Positions 8,094-16,384 of a DNA stretch of 48,305 nucleotides are shown here, in pieces. This stretch comes from a virus, in IMG/VR virus record IMGVR_UViG_3300028800_000141, positions 1-48,305 of that record; one strand, written 5' to 3'. The translations under genes were made by a program, and so were the position numbers. Numbering within the stretch: position 1 is the first letter of the stretch; every line of letters starts with the position of its first letter. Under the pieces are notes generated by a model. The model did no database searches. It was not told where the DNA came from and was given only the letters and a program-made list of their open reading frames with translations.

Positions 8094-8570
8094 TTAAGAG
8101 TAAGTCGTTGTACCCGCCACTATCCCAGCTCCACCGATCGTGTACGGATACACCAGTTGCATGTACTGCTGCCCGTAGGCGTTCCTCATGTACATCGAGT
8201 AGGTCGGGTTCTTCTTGAACTGCTCCGGCACCTCCATGCCCAGGCTGACCCCGCCCACCCCTATGGAGTTTGTCGGGAAGTTCGCCTGCGCGGAGATGCC
8301 CTTGGAGGACGCCTTGAGGTTCTCCACCAAAAAGAAGGCGGCCAGGTAGTAGAACACCGTGGTCGCCTGGCCGCTCGCTATGTTGAATGGTCTGGGAGAA
8401 AAGTTTACCTGAGCCAACGCGATCGCGTTGTTGATGTCCTGGGGCTGGACGTAGTCCAGGTCAGTGGCCGGCGTGTCCGCCCCCGCATACGGGAAGTCGC
8501 GGAAGAAGAACGCCTGGAACTGGGCCGCCGTGGGCGGAACCCATGTCACTCTGCTCACTGTGCAGGACAT
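8094..8570 (-). CDS. Head-tail adaptor (DUF4054-like)
   Basis: The product has 158 residues. It opens 'VSRVTWVPPTAAQFQAFFFRDFPYA' and has helices with 'DINNAIALAQVNF' and 'VFYYLAAFFLVENLKASS', matching the DUF4054 head-tail adaptor pattern of an N-terminal 'F...FP.F....d..I...l..A....' helix set. Its C-terminus runs 'TIGGAGIVAG', a tail often embedded in the neck. It lies between the capsid region and gp10-like gene, consistent with a ring docking on the portal. Confidence 0.65.
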   Translation of the reverse strand: MSCTVSRVTWVPPTAAQFQAFFFRDFPYAGADTPATDLDYVQPQDINNAIALAQVNFSPRPFNIASGQATTVFYYLAAFFLVENLKASSKGISAQANFPTNSIGVGGVSLGMEVPEQFKKNPTYSMYMRNAYGQQYMQLVYPYTIGGAGIVAGTTTYS

Positions 8571-8584
8571 CTAGGCCCCTCCCT

Positions 8585-8986
8585 TTATTTGTCGACCCCA
8601 TACTTCTGGAAGTCCCCGCTGCGGATTAGTTTGTTGGCTGTCTCTGAGTCCACCGTCACGATGCACCCGGGGGTGAGGACGATGTCCTTGTTGAACCTTG
8701 GGTTGCTGATCTTGCCCGTCCCGCGATGAACCTTGAGGACCTTTGACTTGTTGATGGTCCACTGGCGGATCTTCCTGATGTGCTGGATGGTGACCGGCTT
8801 GATGTCCTTTTTGGTCTCGACCGCTTCGGCCTTAGGGGCCTCGGCTTTTGCATTCTGGGCAAGGATCATGGCTTTAAGCTCCTCGATCTGCTCCTGCTGC
8901 TTGGCGATGAGGGCCTTCAAGTCCATTTCCTGGGAAGAATCTGCGCTTTGTTCGTCCTGCTCTACAACTGCGGCTTTCTTTGCCAT
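8585..8986 (-). CDS. Hypothetical head-associated protein with N-terminal coiled coil
   Basis: The product has 133 residues. Residues 20-60 are a Glu/Lys/Gln-rich coiled coil; residues 75-133 form a compact basic domain ('HIRKIRQWTINKSKVLKVHRG', 'GCIVTVDSETANKLIRSG'). It follows the major capsid gene after three hairpins, with GGAGGAG as ribosome binding site. It could be a capsid vertex or head completion protein; I do not recognise a family. Confidence 0.6.
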   Translation of the reverse strand: MAKKAAVVEQDEQSADSSQEMDLKALIAKQQEQIEELKAMILAQNAKAEAPKAEAVETKKDIKPVTIQHIRKIRQWTINKSKVLKVHRGTGKISNPRFNKDIVLTPGCIVTVDSETANKLIRSGDFQKYGVDK

Positions 8987-8998
8987 GTTGCTCTCCTC

Positions 8999-9051
8999 CC
9001 TCGACGAGGTTTTTAAGGGCTAGGTATCGAGGATACCAGGGCCTTTCGGCC
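8999..9051 (-). other. Three tandem RNA hairpins after the major capsid gene
   Basis: On the minus strand, after the capsid stop, come GGCC-GAAA-GGCC (9051-9040), GGTAT-CCTCG-ATACC (9037-9023) and CCTCG-T-CGAGG (9009-8999). No T tract follows on this strand, so these are not ordinary terminators. They could protect the 3' end of a capsid message or lower downstream translation. The last hairpin sits next to the ribosome binding site of the following gene. Confidence 0.6.
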
Positions 9052-9066
9052 TTTTCGCCCATGGGG

Positions 9067-10131
9067 TTAGAATGTGTAATACAGCATTTCCAGGGGCTTC
9101 AGGGCGACGACAGGGCTGAATTGGCCGTAGGCCGCGTCCTGGTACTGGAAGTTGTTGACGGTGTTCGGCTGGGTCGCGGTGATCATAACCGGGATGTCCA
9201 TGCGCACCGAGCGAACGTCGTAGTTCAGCAGGGTGTACACGTGGACGTCAAGGTTCGCGGCCGCGCTGTTGTAGGTCGGCATGGCGTAGGCGGAGGGCAT
9301 GATCTTGATGCCCCCGAGGCCCAATTCGCCGAAGGCCGCTTTCAAATACCCGAGCTTCGAGATGACCGGGAAGCCGGTGGTCGTCGCGGTGTACGGGACG
9401 GCCAGACCGTTGTAGTCGTCTTCAGGGATGATGAAGTGGGTCGGGTACGCGGTGCGGTTGTTGTTCAAGCGGTACGTCTCAAGCAAGTCGCCGATGAAGG
9501 TGGTGTAGTCGGCGAAGTCCATGGCGTTCAACAAGCCCGTGATGAGCGAGTAGTTGACGTTGACGTTCTGCTGGTTCAACAAGCCGGGTTGATTGACGGG
9601 GTCAGATGGCATGCCGAGGAAGAACATGGATTGGATGCCCAGGTCCCAGTTCTCCTTGCGCGCGTCGTGCTTGCTCTTGATCATATCCCAGTTGTTGGCT
9701 TGGAGCGCCTGTTCGATCTCGAAGATGGTATAATCGATCGACTTGGCCCAGTTATTGACCGGGGTGGTTACAGAACTAATTCCAACGTTGGACTTTGCCA
9801 GCTGGTCGTTGTTGCTGCCCTGGTTGATGAGGCCCTCGAAGAAGTCGCCCGAGGTGCTGAAGGTCAGGTTGGTGAGGATGGACTGCGCGAACGAGCCCTC
9901 CCCGACAACGACCGGCGCGTAGTCCATGGGGTTGACCTTGTAGAAGACCTGCTCGGTGATGAGGGTCTTGATGTAGGTCAGCGTGGTGATTGCGCGCTGG
10001 TACCCGAAGCTGGACGTCTCGATCCCCTGGGTCGAGTTCATGAGGGTCATGCCCCCATTCTGGGAGAAAACGGGGATCTGCTTTTCGACCCCGTTCTCCA
10101 TCACTTTCTTGAATCCGATTACCGTTTTCAT
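9067..10131 (-). CDS. Major capsid protein (HK97-fold, DUF2184-like)
   Basis: The product has 354 residues and lies after the protease/scaffold and decoration genes, the standard site. It opens with a flexible arm ('MNSTQGIETSSFGYQRAITT') and then 'YIKTLITEQVFYKVNP', which resembles DUF2184-family capsid proteins. The middle has 'SIDYTIFEIEQALQANNWDMI', as in spine-helix and P-domain sequences of this group. A GGAGG site precedes the ATG. It assembles the icosahedral shell. No delta-domain protease site is evident. Confidence 0.8.
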   Translation of the reverse strand: MKTVIGFKKVMENGVEKQIPVFSQNGGMTLMNSTQGIETSSFGYQRAITTLTYIKTLITEQVFYKVNPMDYAPVVVGEGSFAQSILTNLTFSTSGDFFEGLINQGSNNDQLAKSNVGISSVTTPVNNWAKSIDYTIFEIEQALQANNWDMIKSKHDARKENWDLGIQSMFFLGMPSDPVNQPGLLNQQNVNVNYSLITGLLNAMDFADYTTFIGDLLETYRLNNNRTAYPTHFIIPEDDYNGLAVPYTATTTGFPVISKLGYLKAAFGELGLGGIKIMPSAYAMPTYNSAAANLDVHVYTLLNYDVRSVRMDIPVMITATQPNTVNNFQYQDAAYGQFSPVVALKPLEMLYYTF

Positions 10132-10166
10132 CTTGTTTCCCTCCGGTTTAATTTATTTTTAGCCTG

Positions 10167-11045
10167 TTAGATCGCCGCTGTCCTTGAGACCTCAATGAAG
10201 CTCGTTCCGTTGCCCACAAACAGCAAGTTGAAGTATTTGCCGCTAGCAGTGCCAGTCGCCAAGGTACCCGTGGTCTTGAAGTTGGTACCGAAGGTGACAG
10301 TGTACGAGCTGCTTCCGCTTGTCAACACCTGGATGAGGATAAACGTGCATCCGGCCGGGACACTGGCCGCATTGATGGTGACGGACACGACCGGCGTGAT
10401 CGTGAACATGCCGCCCGCGGTCGCCGTGAGGGCGGACTGGGAAGCGGAGGTCGACAAGACGCTGATGGTCGTGGACAGGCTTGACTGGGCCACGAGGGTG
10501 GTGAATGAACCCGCGGCCGGAGCCGCCTGGCCGATAGGGGTGCTGTTGATCGATCCGCCGGTGATCGTGGCGGTGAGCGGATAGGACTGGCCGAGGATCA
10601 GGAAACGGAAGATCTCGGTGTCGGTCGCGTTGTCGAGCGCGATGCCGGAGATGGGGTTCACCCCGCCGGACACGACCATGCGAGGGCCTGTGACCAAGCT
10701 CGCGCTGGGGACGTATTCCAAATAATTGTTGCGGGTGATGGTGCCGTCAGCCTCGGCGTAGATGATCTGGCCGAAGAGGCCGATTTCCATCGCGTTGCCC
10801 GCGACGAACTGGTCGTACTTGAGCGAGTAGAGCACGTAGCCGAACGGCGCGGTGGTGGCCGTGCACTTGTCCACCAAGATGGTGGTGCCCTCGGTGCCGG
10901 TCATGTAGACCGCGTCGCCCGCCAGGATGGTGTTGGCGGAGTTGGGGTCGACCTGGACGGACAGGGTGTTGAAGTTCGCCTTTGTTGCCGTGTCCCCCAA
11001 AATCGGGGCCTGGTTGAACTGGTTCAAATTCTGATATTGGCCCAT
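10167..11045 (-). CDS. Capsid decoration protein with fibre-like C-terminus
   Basis: The product has 292 residues. The first 150 look like a DUF2190-type/cement protein, with beta strands 'AGDAVYMTGTEGTTILVDKC' and 'GYVLYSLKYDQFVAGNAMEI'. Residues 155-292 are Ser/Thr/Gly-rich strands ('TPIGQAAPAAGSFTTL') resembling short phage surface fibres. The gene lies between scaffold and capsid genes, as decoration genes usually do. Expected role: it binds the shell surface at local three-fold axes or hexamer centres, with the C-terminal part exposed. The two-part build is inferred. Confidence 0.65.
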   Translation of the reverse strand: MGQYQNLNQFNQAPILGDTATKANFNTLSVQVDPNSANTILAGDAVYMTGTEGTTILVDKCTATTAPFGYVLYSLKYDQFVAGNAMEIGLFGQIIYAEADGTITRNNYLEYVPSASLVTGPRMVVSGGVNPISGIALDNATDTEIFRFLILGQSYPLTATITGGSINSTPIGQAAPAAGSFTTLVAQSSLSTTISVLSTSASQSALTATAGGMFTITPVVSVTINAASVPAGCTFILIQVLTSGSSSYTVTFGTNFKTTGTLATGTASGKYFNLLFVGNGTSFIEVSRTAAI

Positions 11046-11077
11046 CGCGTTATCCTCCTATATGGGATGCTGTAGGT

Positions 11078-11698
11078 TTACTTTTTAACGAAAAATTTCT
11101 TACTGTTCTCAAAGCGAGACTCGAGGGAGCCGCTCTTAGTCGTGCCGTTCTGGAGAAGGGCATCTTCTTGCTCGGCCTTGTTAGCGTTCTCAAGCTTCAC
11201 GAAGTCCTTCATGTGGAGGGAGCCGGCTTTGAGGGCGGCGTTCTCCAACTTAAGGGCCTTGATCTCATTCTCCATCTTTTCGTCCTTATCGTCTTTGTCG
11301 TCCTTCTTCTTATCGGAGCCGTCCTCGTTGTACATGGTGCAGCCGGCTTTGTGCTTGTCGCCTTCGCCGCCGCAGCCGCAGTTGACCAATTTCTTGGCGT
11401 TTTCGGCCTTCTTCGCTTCGGCCTCTTTCTTAGCTTTGTCCTCGTCCTTGTCCTCGTCCTTGTCGGTGGAGGCGTTGCCCAAAGAAGCGGCATAGGCCTT
11501 GACTGCCTCTTCCAGGGTGACCTTCTTACCGTTGGCCAATTCAATCTCCTGCTTGCCGTCGATCTCATGCTTCTCGGCCACTGAGTTGTTGAAGGCGATG
11601 ATGTCGCCGATCTTGGCCTTCTTGCCCCCGCCGATGTCCACGAGGGTCTCAGGCGCGAACCCTTTGTCCTCTTTCTTGCCGAAGAAATTGAAGAACAT
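11078..11698 (-). CDS. Scaffold protein from an internal in-frame start
   Basis: Inside the protease gene an ATG at 11698-11696 is preceded by AGGAGG with seven bases between, far better than needed by chance within codons for Lys-Gln-Glu-Asp. Translation from here gives 206 residues: a short folded start ('MFFNFFGKKEDKG'), a charged Lys/Asp/Glu helix (about 95-165) and a basic C-terminus that would touch the capsid. This is the lambda C/Nu3 arrangement. A Cys cluster near residue 115 ('NCGCGGEGDKHKAGC') may bind metal. Confidence 0.6.
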   Translation of the reverse strand: MFFNFFGKKEDKGFAPETLVDIGGGKKAKIGDIIAFNNSVAEKHEIDGKQEIELANGKKVTLEEAVKAYAASLGNASTDKDEDKDEDKAKKEAEAKKAENAKKLVNCGCGGEGDKHKAGCTMYNEDGSDKKKDDKDDKDEKMENEIKALKLENAALKAGSLHMKDFVKLENANKAEQEDALLQNGTTKSGSLESRFENSKKFFVKK

Positions 11699-12250
11699 TT
11701 TGTTATCCTCCTGTTTGTTGGTCTTTGATATGAAGTTCTTCTCGTTGTACAAAACTGCGTCCACCCCGTTCACTGCCAGCATGCAGTCCTCGTAGCGCGG
11801 ATTCTGCACCAGGGCCAGGTGCTCGCCCTCGCCGTTCATGATCTCCCCGTCGTACTGGATATTGTGGTACTTGCCGCCTTCGCCGATGTTCTGAACCTTG
11901 TAGGCGCACGACACCCCCCAGCCGTCCTCGATGTGCTTGTGGGCCAGGTCGTTGGTCACCAGCACGTCCGCGTAGAACCACCCGTCGACCGCGTTGTAGT
12001 ACACGCTCTTGATGTACCCGACCGCGATGTCCTCGAAGTTCCCCGGGGACACCTCCTGGTGGTTGATGACCAGGGGCTTGTCCGTGAACGTCGGCGCGAG
12101 CTTGTCGATGGTCTCCTTCTTTAATAGAAGCGTCCCCATCTTCACGTCGTTGTAGCTGACGAGACCGGGCTCGAGGAACTTGAAGGAGTAGGTCTTCGCC
12201 CACTGGCGGGCGTTGGCGATCTTCTTGCTGGGGATGATGGATAGGGTCAT
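11078..12250 (-). CDS. Prohead protease-scaffold fusion (DUF2213-like)
   Basis: The product has 391 residues from the ATG at 12250. An upstream GTG at 12322 would add 24 residues but runs through a terminator hairpin. Residues 20-165 match DUF2213-type maturation proteases of herpesvirus assemblin type: 'FTDKPLVINHQEV' gives the likely catalytic His and 'GWGVSCAYKV' the likely Ser. The remainder is a charged scaffold that can be made alone from the start at 11698. Role: it shapes the procapsid, then digests the scaffold. It lies upstream of decoration and capsid genes. Confidence 0.75.
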   Translation of the reverse strand: MTLSIIPSKKIANARQWAKTYSFKFLEPGLVSYNDVKMGTLLLKKETIDKLAPTFTDKPLVINHQEVSPGNFEDIAVGYIKSVYYNAVDGWFYADVLVTNDLAHKHIEDGWGVSCAYKVQNIGEGGKYHNIQYDGEIMNGEGEHLALVQNPRYEDCMLAVNGVDAVLYNEKNFISKTNKQEDNKMFFNFFGKKEDKGFAPETLVDIGGGKKAKIGDIIAFNNSVAEKHEIDGKQEIELANGKKVTLEEAVKAYAASLGNASTDKDEDKDEDKAKKEAEAKKAENAKKLVNCGCGGEGDKHKAGCTMYNEDGSDKKKDDKDDKDEKMENEIKALKLENAALKAGSLHMKDFVKLENANKAEQEDALLQNGTTKSGSLESRFENSKKFFVKK

Positions 12251-12264
12251 GGGGTCTTCTGGGT

Positions 12265-12309
12265 AAAAAAAAATTCGCCTGTCCGGGGTTTCGGTCCCGA
12301 GCAGGCGAA
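12265..12309 (-). terminator. Intrinsic terminator inside the late operon
   Basis: On the minus strand an 8-bp stem (TTCGCCTG with CAGGCGAA) is extended, after one mismatch, by about five more pairs around a CCGAAA loop. It is followed at once by nine T (12273-12265). The plus strand has no T tract after the hairpin, so it acts leftward. It lies between the MuF/47-residue genes and the protease-scaffold gene, so it could attenuate capsid genes unless read through or antiterminated. Confidence 0.8.
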
Positions 12310-12360
12310 GTAGGTTCAACACTTGGTCCTGGAAATATGGATGGGTTTTTTAGGCTTTTC

Positions 12361-12504
12361 TCATAGGAGCTTCTCCTTTAGTGCCTTGTCCACGGAGCGG
12401 ATGCCGCCCTCGTAGAAGGTTATCTCTATCTTTCCAGTGAATCGCGCTCTGATTAACGACTCTATTATCGCAAGGAACTTGAGCATCGTAAACGGATTTC
12501 CCAT
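12361..12504 (-). CDS. Small hypothetical protein downstream of MuF
   Basis: The product has 47 residues. It starts 8 bases after the MuF stop and ends with TGA overlapping a following ATG (ATGA at 12364-12361). It has an N-terminal hydrophobic helix ('FTMLKFLAIIESLI') followed by strands 'GKIEITFYEGGIRSV'. The strand pair ending in 'GGIR.V' recurs in tiny phage proteins near head genes. Codon use matches the neighbours. No function is known to me. Confidence 0.55.
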   Translation of the reverse strand: MGNPFTMLKFLAIIESLIRARFTGKIEITFYEGGIRSVDKALKEKLL

Positions 12505-12511
12505 TGGCGTT

Positions 12512-13486
12512 TCATTGTTTGGAGTATTCCACCGGCGCGTCGCCCTCCAGCAGCGGGATCGCCACGCACCTGCAGCCGTAGTCGTAGCCCGGGTTGTTCC
12601 TCGCCCCTATGGCCTGGTCGCTTACCGGCGGCTCGTTGAACTTGAACCTGCGGCCGTCCAGTTTCTTGTGGTCCGGCCTCACGCGGGAGTCGTGGGACGT
12701 GGACCACACGTACTCCTGCACCCCCGCCTCGCGGTACCTCGCGTCCCTGTACGTGGAGACGAGTATGGAGGTCTCCTGCTTCGCCAGGAACAGGGCGTGC
12801 CTCTTGGACACGCCGTGCTGGGCCTCGATGAGCGGGATCAGGTCGGCCGCCCGCCCCCCCTGCTCGACGTGCTCCACGACCTTCTCGCGGAGCCGCTGGG
12901 CCGACTCCTTAGTCATCTTCTGGATGTAGTAGTCGAGGTTCTCGGTGTAGCCGATCCTCAGGGCCTCCTTCATGGTCGCGTCCTGCGTCATCGGCAGGCC
13001 TATGTCCTTGGGGATCGTCGTGCGGAACTGTTGGTCCAGGTCCATCGTTATCCCTGCGACCTGCCTCTCGAAGTCTATCGACGGGACCGCGCCGTCTCTC
13101 TGGAGGGAGTCGAGCTTCTCCTTGATCTTGTTTATCTTGTTCTGCGTGTCGGCCCTCCCGCGCGCGATCGCGATCTTGACCTCGGCCGGGACCTTTGCCT
13201 CTGGCAAGAAATAGGTCTTCCTCCCCTTGTCCCAGGATGCGCCCAGTTTCCTGAGCTCGAGGCCGATTTTCGCGCTGAATTTCCCCGTGAAGTGGTCGTT
13301 GGCATAGGACAGCTCGACTTTCTTTAGGGCGGTTATCAGGGCGCTGGACGGGGCGTTGTCCAGGCTCCCCTCCTCCGCGATCGCCATCACTGGGAAAAAC
13401 AATATCCTCTCCAGGAGGGCCTTGATCTCGCGGTAGACGGCCTGGTGATAGACATCCTTATCTTTTACTGGCTTTAGCTTTTGCAT
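12512..13486 (-). CDS. Minor head protein, SPP1 gp7 / Mu gpF-like (MuF)
   Basis: The product has 324 residues. The C-terminal third has the MuF signature: 'VSTYRDARYREAG', 'WSTSHDSRVRPDHKKLDG' and 'NPGYDYGCRCVAIPL', with the conserved Asp-Arg-Arg/His and Cys-Arg-Cys. The N-terminal two thirds are helical. These proteins bind the portal and reach into the head, and are ejected or needed for DNA delivery. The position after the portal gene is standard. It overlaps the small upstream gene by 29 bases. Confidence 0.85.
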   Translation of the reverse strand: MQKLKPVKDKDVYHQAVYREIKALLERILFFPVMAIAEEGSLDNAPSSALITALKKVELSYANDHFTGKFSAKIGLELRKLGASWDKGRKTYFLPEAKVPAEVKIAIARGRADTQNKINKIKEKLDSLQRDGAVPSIDFERQVAGITMDLDQQFRTTIPKDIGLPMTQDATMKEALRIGYTENLDYYIQKMTKESAQRLREKVVEHVEQGGRAADLIPLIEAQHGVSKRHALFLAKQETSILVSTYRDARYREAGVQEYVWSTSHDSRVRPDHKKLDGRRFKFNEPPVSDQAIGARNNPGYDYGCRCVAIPLLEGDAPVEYSKQ

Positions 13487-13661
13487 TTTTCTCCAGGATA
13501 GCTATTTTAGTTTTTAATTCTAAAATGCTTTCTTCTAACTCTATTACTGCACCGCATAATACTAGAGTCCTAAAGAACACAACTTGAGCAGTACATGGGG
13601 ATTCTTCAGTTATGTCGTATTTATCTTTTGCCCATTGCTTCATTTTCTCGTCTATCTTCAT
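13458..13661 (-). CDS. Small coiled-coil protein between portal and MuF
   Basis: The product has 67 residues with a helical N-terminus and a C-terminal coiled coil ('ELEESILELKTKIAILEKNAK'). The start overlaps the portal stop (ATG within 13661-13658). The gene is AT-rich relative to both flanking genes, suggesting separate acquisition. No family recognised. Confidence 0.65.
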   Translation of the reverse strand: MKIDEKMKQWAKDKYDITEESPCTAQVVFFRTLVLCGAVIELEESILELKTKIAILEKNAKAKASKR

Positions 13662-15130
13662 TTGCCCTCGGTCTCGTTCGACTTCTCTGGCCCACTGTCG
13701 TCATCGCTCTCCATGCCCATCTCTGCAACAGGAGTCGGCTCCCTTAGTCCTTCACCCACCTCGGTCTCCATAGTGAACACGTCCTCGACCTTCATGGCCT
13801 CGAAGAACTCCTCAGCAGTAAGCAAATCGCTGGAATAAAGCTGCATAAGTCTGTTCTGCTTGGATGTCTTGATTTCTTCTTCTTCGACGGGGCCTATCAC
13901 GCGGAGCGGCTTGAACCCTATTTTAAGGTCGTCCGGCTCGAACCCGAATAGGTGGCGGGAGCATGCCTTGATCACCGGGTACAGGATGTCCAGCGCCGGC
14001 TCGCGTATCTCGCTCTCGATCATCCCGTTGTAGTTCTCGAGGTCGTCGGTGTTGGCCGACAGGCCGGTCGTCGCGGTGAAGCCGAACAACTTGGACATGG
14101 GCATGCGGCAGGCCGCGGACATCCCTATCATGATCTGCTTGAACACCTCGCCCCAGCCCGACAGGCTGAGCTGCTTCTGGACGAAGTCGTCGTCGGTGTC
14201 CAGGATGAGGGCCCTGTGGTAGTTCTTCACGTAGTTGAGGTAGGTCAGCCGCTTGCTCACCTTGCCCCTCGCGAGGTCGCTCAGCACCGTGCTGTTGAAC
14301 CCCATCATCTTGAAGACGTCTATCTTGAACTCGTCCATGAGCTGGAACATCGCGTTCTGACCCTTGACGAACTGGTTGATGTCCCGTATCATGCGCTCGA
14401 ACTCGGACATCCCCCAGCCCTGCAGGCGCGGGCGCAGGAAGCTCGGGGCCTCCTTGCCGATCACCCGCATCACGCGGTCCTTGCGGAGCGGCTGGCCGTA
14501 GTAGTTATATGGGAACTCCACCTCGTCGATCTGGGTGACGTTGAGGATCAGCTCCCATCGGTCAGCGGCAATAAAAGACAAAGGAAGATCAGGGAAATCG
14601 ACATAGTTCCAATTGAGAGGTCCAAGCGGATCTTGAGGCACATTAATAACAAGGCCAGCGCCGCCATATAAACGAGCCCAGCGAAAAACATCCTTGACTT
14701 CGTGGAGCGTCTTGCTTTCCCTAAGATAATTCTGGAGAGTGTCAATGTCCTCATCGTCGAACTCCTTTGACGTTATGTCCAGGCCGCCCCTGAACGCGTC
14801 CATAACGGGCACGTCGATCGCGGTCTGAAGTATCCCGTGCGTCATGTAGGCCTGGGTGACGGCCACGCGGTTGAGGGTGATGATCGGGTTGTAGTTGAGG
14901 GACTGGTAGAGAGTGGAGCCGCTGGAGAGGGGCTGCGGGTAGAAAGGGCTGTTGCCCTGGGAATCGAACACGCCGGAGAGCATCTCGTCCCCGTTGTCCG
15001 AATTCTGAACCCTCACGCCCTGCATGAATATGTCCTCGAGCGGGGACGTTATCTCGATCTTGGGGTCGTTGGTGATCTTGGCGCCGGCCGTCTTCCTCGG
15101 CGCCCTTCTGGGTAGAGTCTTCTTCTTCAT
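13658..15130 (-). CDS. Portal protein (DUF1073-like)
   Basis: The product has 490 residues and sits directly after the large terminase. 'DEDIDTLQNYLRES', 'FRWARLYGGAGLVINVPQDP' and 'VIGKEAPSFLRPRLQGWGMSEFERM' are typical of DUF1073 portals; databases often label this family anti-CBASS Acb1-like because of its name history. It forms the dodecameric ring through which DNA enters and leaves. The C-terminus is acidic and Ser-rich. Bases about 14,560-14,760 switch to AT-richer codon use inside the gene. Confidence 0.85.
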   Translation of the reverse strand: MKKKTLPRRAPRKTAGAKITNDPKIEITSPLEDIFMQGVRVQNSDNGDEMLSGVFDSQGNSPFYPQPLSSGSTLYQSLNYNPIITLNRVAVTQAYMTHGILQTAIDVPVMDAFRGGLDITSKEFDDEDIDTLQNYLRESKTLHEVKDVFRWARLYGGAGLVINVPQDPLGPLNWNYVDFPDLPLSFIAADRWELILNVTQIDEVEFPYNYYGQPLRKDRVMRVIGKEAPSFLRPRLQGWGMSEFERMIRDINQFVKGQNAMFQLMDEFKIDVFKMMGFNSTVLSDLARGKVSKRLTYLNYVKNYHRALILDTDDDFVQKQLSLSGWGEVFKQIMIGMSAACRMPMSKLFGFTATTGLSANTDDLENYNGMIESEIREPALDILYPVIKACSRHLFGFEPDDLKIGFKPLRVIGPVEEEEIKTSKQNRLMQLYSSDLLTAEEFFEAMKVEDVFTMETEVGEGLREPTPVAEMGMESDDDSGPEKSNETEGK

Positions 15131-15133
15131 GTA

Positions 15134-16384
15134 TTACCTCCGTGACACGGCGTCGAAGCCGGATACCCTTGATTTTATGAGCGGCTCGAGGGCGTAGCGG
15201 TTCTCGTCCGGCGTGTGGTTGGATTTGTCCACAGGCTCGCTGAGAAGCGCCTGCGTCCTCTTGTCCCGCGCCCACCGGTAATTCTGGTAGTCGTCCTTGG
15301 CACCTGGGCACCTGCGGTGTATGTAGATTGCTCTATAGTTGCGTAAAAAGTCAATGCCATCTTCGACGCTCCCTGGCTTCTTGTTGGCCCCCACGCAGTT
15401 GATCGACTGCCACCGCCTGCCGCCCTTCTCGAACGGCTTGCGCAGGTGGCTGATAGTGTCGGGCCGCGCGCTGTCCGCCATGAGGGGGTTGGAGCCCAGT
15501 CCCGGTAGGCCCTCCCAAAGCCTCTTGTGCATCTCGTCCAGCTCTATCCCTAGGCCGTATACTTCATGGTCGATATAAAGGTCGGTGAAGTCCCCATCTT
15601 GCTTCTCCCACATGCGGTGCGCGGAGAGCGGGTCGACACCGAAGCCAAAGTCAAGCCCGAAGTAAAAGCGTCTGACATCAGCCGGCGTAACAAAGTCCTG
15701 GTCGACCCTGATTTTGTCCTTGAATATGACGTCTTGCGCATAGACTTTGTATTGACCTTCCCATATCCACAAATACTTCTCGAAGTCCACGATCTTGCAG
15801 TGGTCCTTGTCGCGCCTCAGCTTGTCCGTGAACCAGGGGTTGTCCCGCCAGTTCATGTCGACCACGACGGACCGCGGGGGCGCGTTCGTGACGAACGTCT
15901 TGTCCGCGGGGCTGTCCTTAGTCTCCGGGTTGTAGCTCACCCAGGTCTCGGACCCGTCTTTGCGGATGGTGGGTATGAGCACGTCCAGGCTTTGCTGGCT
16001 CACGCCCTCGGCCTCCTCGATCCATGCGACGTCGATTCCCTTCAAAGATTTGATCTCATTATGATGCGAATGGAGCCCCTTGAATATGAACTCCGCCCCC
16101 GTGAAGGAGCGTATGGAGGTGTCGGTTATGCGGAAGTAGTCGTGGAGGCCGTGGTCGAATATCACGTCCTTTATGGTCTGATGGACGGACTCCTTGATGG
16201 AGGACTGCAGCTCGCGGCAGCACAGGAAGCGGAGGCGCTCGGTGACCGCGCGGCGGACGGCCAGGCGGGCGAAGGACTCGGACTTGCCGCTTCCGCGGCC
16301 GCCCTTGGCCACGCGGTAGTCCATGCCCCTGGCCCTAAGCGGGTAGAACTTCGCCGGGTACTGGATGTTGAGCTGCTGGCCCAT
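15134..16384 (-). CDS. terL: Terminase large subunit (PBSX-like)
   Basis: The product has 416 residues. Walker A is GGRGSGKS at 28-35, Walker B with catalytic Glu is VAWIEEAE at 119-126, and the RNase H-like nuclease begins with GLDFGFGVDP at 243-252. It pumps DNA into the prohead and cuts the concatemer. The length and motif series suit the PBSX/XtmB group. It overlaps the small subunit by 50 bases and is followed by the portal three bases later. Confidence 0.92.
   Translation of the reverse strand: MGQQLNIQYPAKFYPLRARGMDYRVAKGGRGSGKSESFARLAVRRAVTERLRFLCCRELQSSIKESVHQTIKDVIFDHGLHDYFRITDTSIRSFTGAEFIFKGLHSHHNEIKSLKGIDVAWIEEAEGVSQQSLDVLIPTIRKDGSETWVSYNPETKDSPADKTFVTNAPPRSVVVDMNWRDNPWFTDKLRRDKDHCKIVDFEKYLWIWEGQYKVYAQDVIFKDKIRVDQDFVTPADVRRFYFGLDFGFGVDPLSAHRMWEKQDGDFTDLYIDHEVYGLGIELDEMHKRLWEGLPGLGSNPLMADSARPDTISHLRKPFEKGGRRWQSINCVGANKKPGSVEDGIDFLRNYRAIYIHRRCPGAKDDYQNYRWARDKRTQALLSEPVDKSNHTPDENRYALEPLIKSRVSGFDAVSRR

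Noticed and set aside
8980-10170. 396-codon plus-strand frame opposite the major capsid gene
   Set aside because: It is a shadow of biased codon use: Val/Gly/Arg-rich low-complexity product, no ribosome site, and it lies opposite a recognised capsid gene.
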